This document shows positions 6,301-7,964 of a stretch of DNA of 7,964 bases, one piece after another; positions within the stretch are counted from its first letter, which is position 1, and each line of letters opens with the position of its first letter. The stretch spans positions 1 through 7,964 of the forward strand of contig CALGAR010000084.1 of assembly GCA_937959285.1 (NCBI GenBank), read 5' to 3'. The notes under the pieces were generated by a model. That model saw only the letters and a program-made list of their open reading frames with translations, was not told where the DNA came from and ran no database searches. The DNA is from an uncultured Bryobacterales bacterium. GTDB taxonomy: Bacteria > Acidobacteriota > Terriglobia > Bryobacterales > Bryobacteraceae. Made by a program: the position numbers and the translations under genes.

Positions 6301-7492
6301 TTAGAATGAGACGCCAAGCAGAGCGTAAACCTGGTTGCGGAAGATTGACGAACTACCCCCTGGGTCGGGGCTCCAGTGCGTAAAGCGCACTGCGGGCGCG
6401 ATCTTAACTCTCGAGAACATCCCCTTCAATGGGATCTCTACGCCCAGTCCTGCCGCGACGCCATACCTCCCCGCCTCTTTCGCCGTCCGGAATGATGGCC
6501 CCACGGTAAGAAACGGCCGCCAGGAACGGAGGGACAGTATGTATTTCGCCAACACGGGAAACTCCCAGAAGCCGGTGGACTGACCGGACCAACTACACGT
6601 GCGAAATTCTTCTGTCGGGCAGGCACCAACCACTTCGGTGACGTTGCGAAACGAGCGGGTGATGGCATTTCCTTCGATGGAGAATCTGGGCGAGAGACTC
6701 AACTCCACCAGCGGCCCGACCGAAACGCTACGCACCGGTGAGGTCCGGTGTGTTGCGCCGGGAGGATGTTCGTAGGTGGAGGTGGGGAAATCATCCGTTA
6801 CAGTGGACCACACCACCGCTCCAAGTGAAACCCGCCGCCCTAGCGGATAGCTCTCATACTCTGCGCCGTAGCTGAACCCAACGAGGAACTCCAGCTGGTC
6901 CTCACGCGTGCATGCGCCGCATTGCCTATCCTCCACCCATCGGGTGTAACGCACCCGGGGCGCTACCTTAAGCCTGCCCCATCCCATTTCCACTCCTACG
7001 CCGGCGCTTACTCCGAAATGAGACGGGTTGGCGGAATTGAGATTGCCTGCCGCACGGAACGACGGTCCACCCTCCAAGAACGGGCTTATCCGGCTGTTCC
7101 GCAATCTATACTTTGCCAGGACCGGAAACTGGTACGTCACCACAGTGGCCGGAGCGTAGCCGATAGGTTCTCCGTTCAAGAACGTCGCACCTTCCCGATA
7201 GTGCAGCGGCTTGTACAAATGCCTCCACGCCGAGCGAGAGCTTTGGGAACACGCGAACGTCGAGTGAAGGCCCGATTACATAGCCGCCAGAGCCGGATTC
7301 CCTGATTGAAGGCGGAAATCCGGGGTGCGGGATATATTCCGAATCGAAATCGCTGTTAGCATAACCACCCGCAACCACACCGAACGATAGGCGTTGAGCG
7401 AGGGCCCCTGGCGCCAGCAAATTGGCGGCCATCAGGACTGCGGCAGCCACAGAGACTTTGCGATACCCACACGCCGGTCTCATACGGCGCAT
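6301..7492 (-). CDS. Outer-membrane beta-barrel protein with tandem duplicated halves, disrupted by a +1 frameshift
   Basis: Read as one gene with one base removed at 7217-7219, this gives 396 residues. It has a signal peptide (1-32, ending GALA before Q33) and two homologous halves (about 34-209 and 218-396). Matching segments include RLSFGVVAGGYANSDF / RVSLGAVVWSTVTDDF, VIGPSLDVRVFPKLSLGVEA / SVGPLVELSLSPRFSIEG, FPVLAKY at 122-128 and 311-317, GPSFR at 142-146 and 331-335, and VAPRVRYTRW / IAPAVRFTHW. Alternating hydrophobic strands and a C-terminal phenylalanine (ending YALLGVSF) point to outer-membrane insertion by the BAM machinery. Cysteine pairs C191/C194 and C291/C299 fall in likely surface loops. 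Without the correction the gene splits into 7492-7106 (signal peptide and first strands, then nonsense) and 7218-6301 (no signal peptide). The ATG at 7492 has GGAAG (complement of 7499-7503) 6 bases upstream. No enzymatic motif is present; role unknown (porin, adhesin or envelope structure). Confidence 0.8.
7217..7219 (-). other. Frameshift site in the barrel gene (one extra T on the coding strand)
   Basis: The coding strand reads GAG GCA TTT GTA here; dropping one T gives GAG GCA TTG TAC, that is EALYKPLHYRE, continuing directly into the downstream frame. The second half of the same protein has the equivalent strand (SIEGNAITRSFRNVTE) uninterrupted, so alignment of the halves crosses exactly this point. 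There is no recognisable programmed-slippage motif. A recent mutation or a sequencing or assembly error in a short homopolymer is more likely. Confidence 0.75.
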
Positions 7493-7507
7493 AAAGGTCT
7501 TCCGTCC

Positions 7508-7556
7508 TCGATACGTATTCGGAGTTTTATATGTACGCCTTCTATACGCATTCGGA
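7508..7556. repeat. Two imperfect direct repeats upstream of the barrel gene
   Basis: The 16-base unit TCGATACGTATTCGGA (7508-7523) recurs as TCTATACGCATTCGGA (7541-7556) with two mismatches, 33 bp apart or about three helical turns. The first copy contains the perfect palindrome ATACGTAT (7511-7518). Between them, on the minus strand, lies TATAAA (complement of 7526-7531), a -10-like sequence 34 bases from the barrel start. The arrangement would suit a regulator bound on one face of the DNA around a promoter, but no -35 is evident and the call is tentative. Confidence 0.35.
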
Positions 7557-7574
7557 CCTGTTTCGGTTGCCGCG

Positions 7575-7653
7575 AGGTTACGAACTTTCGCGGCAGCGGC
7601 TGCGGCTTCCGTAATCCCCTCCGGAGGAGCCTGAAGTCCCCTCTTCGTAACCT
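7575..7653. repeat. Inverted repeat enclosing nested palindromes
   Basis: AGGTTACGAA (7575-7584) and TTCGTAACCT (7644-7653) are perfect 10-bp inverted copies separated by 59 bases. The enclosed part holds two further palindromes, GCAGCGGCTGC (7593-7603) and CCTCCGGAGG (7618-7627). The whole block lies between the barrel gene and the next minus-strand gene. It could be a transcription terminator of the upstream gene, a structured leader, a small non-autonomous repeat, or chance. No coding frame across 7493-7686 looks convincing. Confidence 0.35.
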
Positions 7654-7686
7654 TTCGATGTCTTGCACGTCAGTTACATCAGAGCA

Positions 7687-7964
7687 TTACGGATCACGGG
7701 CGGGATCCCGAGCCGGCAGTATCTCGTGGCTCAACAACGGGTTGACTATGTTTGGCAGGTCAATCTGGGGGGAAGGGAGCGGACTCCGCTGCCCGTTCAA
7801 CCACTTGCCTGGCAAGTTGAGAATATTCAACCGGCACGGGCAGGACGATGAGATTCCGTTCTCCCCTGGTAATCCGGATCTCAAAGACAGAAAGGCCTTT
7901 GCACGACGGCGTCCTGCATACCTGAATTGCGCTGTCAGAGGCAATCAAGCCACCACACCTCAGG
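7687..7964 (-). CDS. C-terminal part of an unrecognised gene, cut by the right edge and probably frameshifted
   Basis: On the minus strand an open frame enters from the right edge and runs to a stop at 7760-7762, encoding a protein-like stretch that includes GLSVFEIRITRGERNLIVLP and EYSQLARQVVERAAES. Just before that stop, the coding strand has six C's (7767-7772). Removing one C joins the frame to PQIDLPNIVNPLLSHEILPA and ends at TAA, 7687-7689. The joined tail reads as about 90 residues of plausible coding sequence with mixed hydrophobic and charged segments and two cysteines in VCRTPSCKG. I do not recognise the family. Two alternatives remain. The gene may simply end at 7760, or the region may be non-coding: a plus-strand frame from about 7659 to the right edge is also open, though its composition looks like a shadow. 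It lies about 195 bp upstream of the barrel gene on the same strand. Confidence 0.4.
7767..7772. other. G6 homopolymer at a probable frameshift
   Basis: Six consecutive G's on the plus strand (six C's in the coding direction) mark the point where two good minus-strand frames meet. One base fewer would fuse them (AAESAPFPQIDLPNIVNPLL). Unlike the barrel gene there is no internal duplicate to confirm this, so the evidence is only that both flanking frames read well. Confidence 0.35.

Noticed and set aside
7217..7219. Programmed ribosomal frameshifting in the barrel gene
   Set aside because: There is no slippery heptamer, no internal Shine-Dalgarno at the needed spacing and no regulated stop codon; a simple one-base insertion explains it better.
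7480..7668. Arg-rich minus-strand frame of 62 codons overlapping the barrel start
   Set aside because: It has a GTG start without a good ribosome site, codon use unlike neighbouring genes, and contains both repeat blocks; read as non-coding.
7659..7964. Plus-strand frame open to the right edge
   Set aside because: It is longer than the split minus-strand frames, but its residues (GSRAGSRAGS, then a mixed Arg/Asn/Pro stretch) look like the shadow of the minus-strand gene. Kept as a stated alternative.
1..7964. CRISPR array, tRNA, rRNA or transposase
   Set aside because: No regularly spaced repeats, no tRNA-like T-loop (GGTTCGA-type) with matching stems, and no transposase motifs were found on either strand.

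Overview
The window looks like chromosomal DNA of an Acidobacterium, most likely from the Solibacter/Bryobacter side of the phylum. The clues are high-GC coding DNA, a duplicated MacB/FtsX-type permease of the acidobacterial 'ADOP' kind with no ATPase in view, a small secreted 'VTGKWSG' protein, and a periplasmic PQQ dehydrogenase with a built-in cytochrome c domain. This placement rests on remembered family resemblance, not on a search.

Layout, left to right. (1) Positions 3-2270, plus: a large ADOP permease whose N-terminus lies beyond the left edge. (2) 2348-2710, plus: a 120-residue secreted beta-rich protein of unknown function. (3) 2734-3846, minus: a threonine-aldolase-like PLP enzyme with a Tat-like signal, converging on gene 2 with 23 bp between stop codons. 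(4) 3847-4065: a 219-bp divergent intergenic region with a REP-like inverted repeat (3880-3910), a -10-like TATACT and an 8-codon leader ORF. (5) 4066-6198, plus: a PQQ-dependent dehydrogenase with one haem c site. (6) 6199-6300: a convergent gap with a perfect 9-bp hairpin. (7) 6301-7492, minus: an outer-membrane beta-barrel protein built from two homologous halves and broken by one extra base at 7217-7219. (8) 7493-7686: a non-coding stretch with direct and inverted repeats. (9) 7687-7964, minus: the probable C-terminal part of an unrecognised gene, apparently also broken by one extra base in a G6 run (7767-7772).

How the genes relate. The first five coding regions are predicted to act in the envelope (inner membrane, periplasm, outer membrane). 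Apart from genes 1 and 2, they do not form an obvious operon: orientations alternate and both gene-to-gene convergences are short. The PQQ enzyme would oxidise a sugar or alcohol in the periplasm and pass electrons through its own haem to the respiratory chain. I see no pathway linking it to the PLP enzyme beyond a shared divergent promoter region.

I found no CRISPR array, tRNA, rRNA, transposase or clear new multi-gene system. The most rewarding points are the internally duplicated barrel gene, whose own second half proves the frameshift, and the apparently exported PLP enzyme with a non-standard lysine motif.
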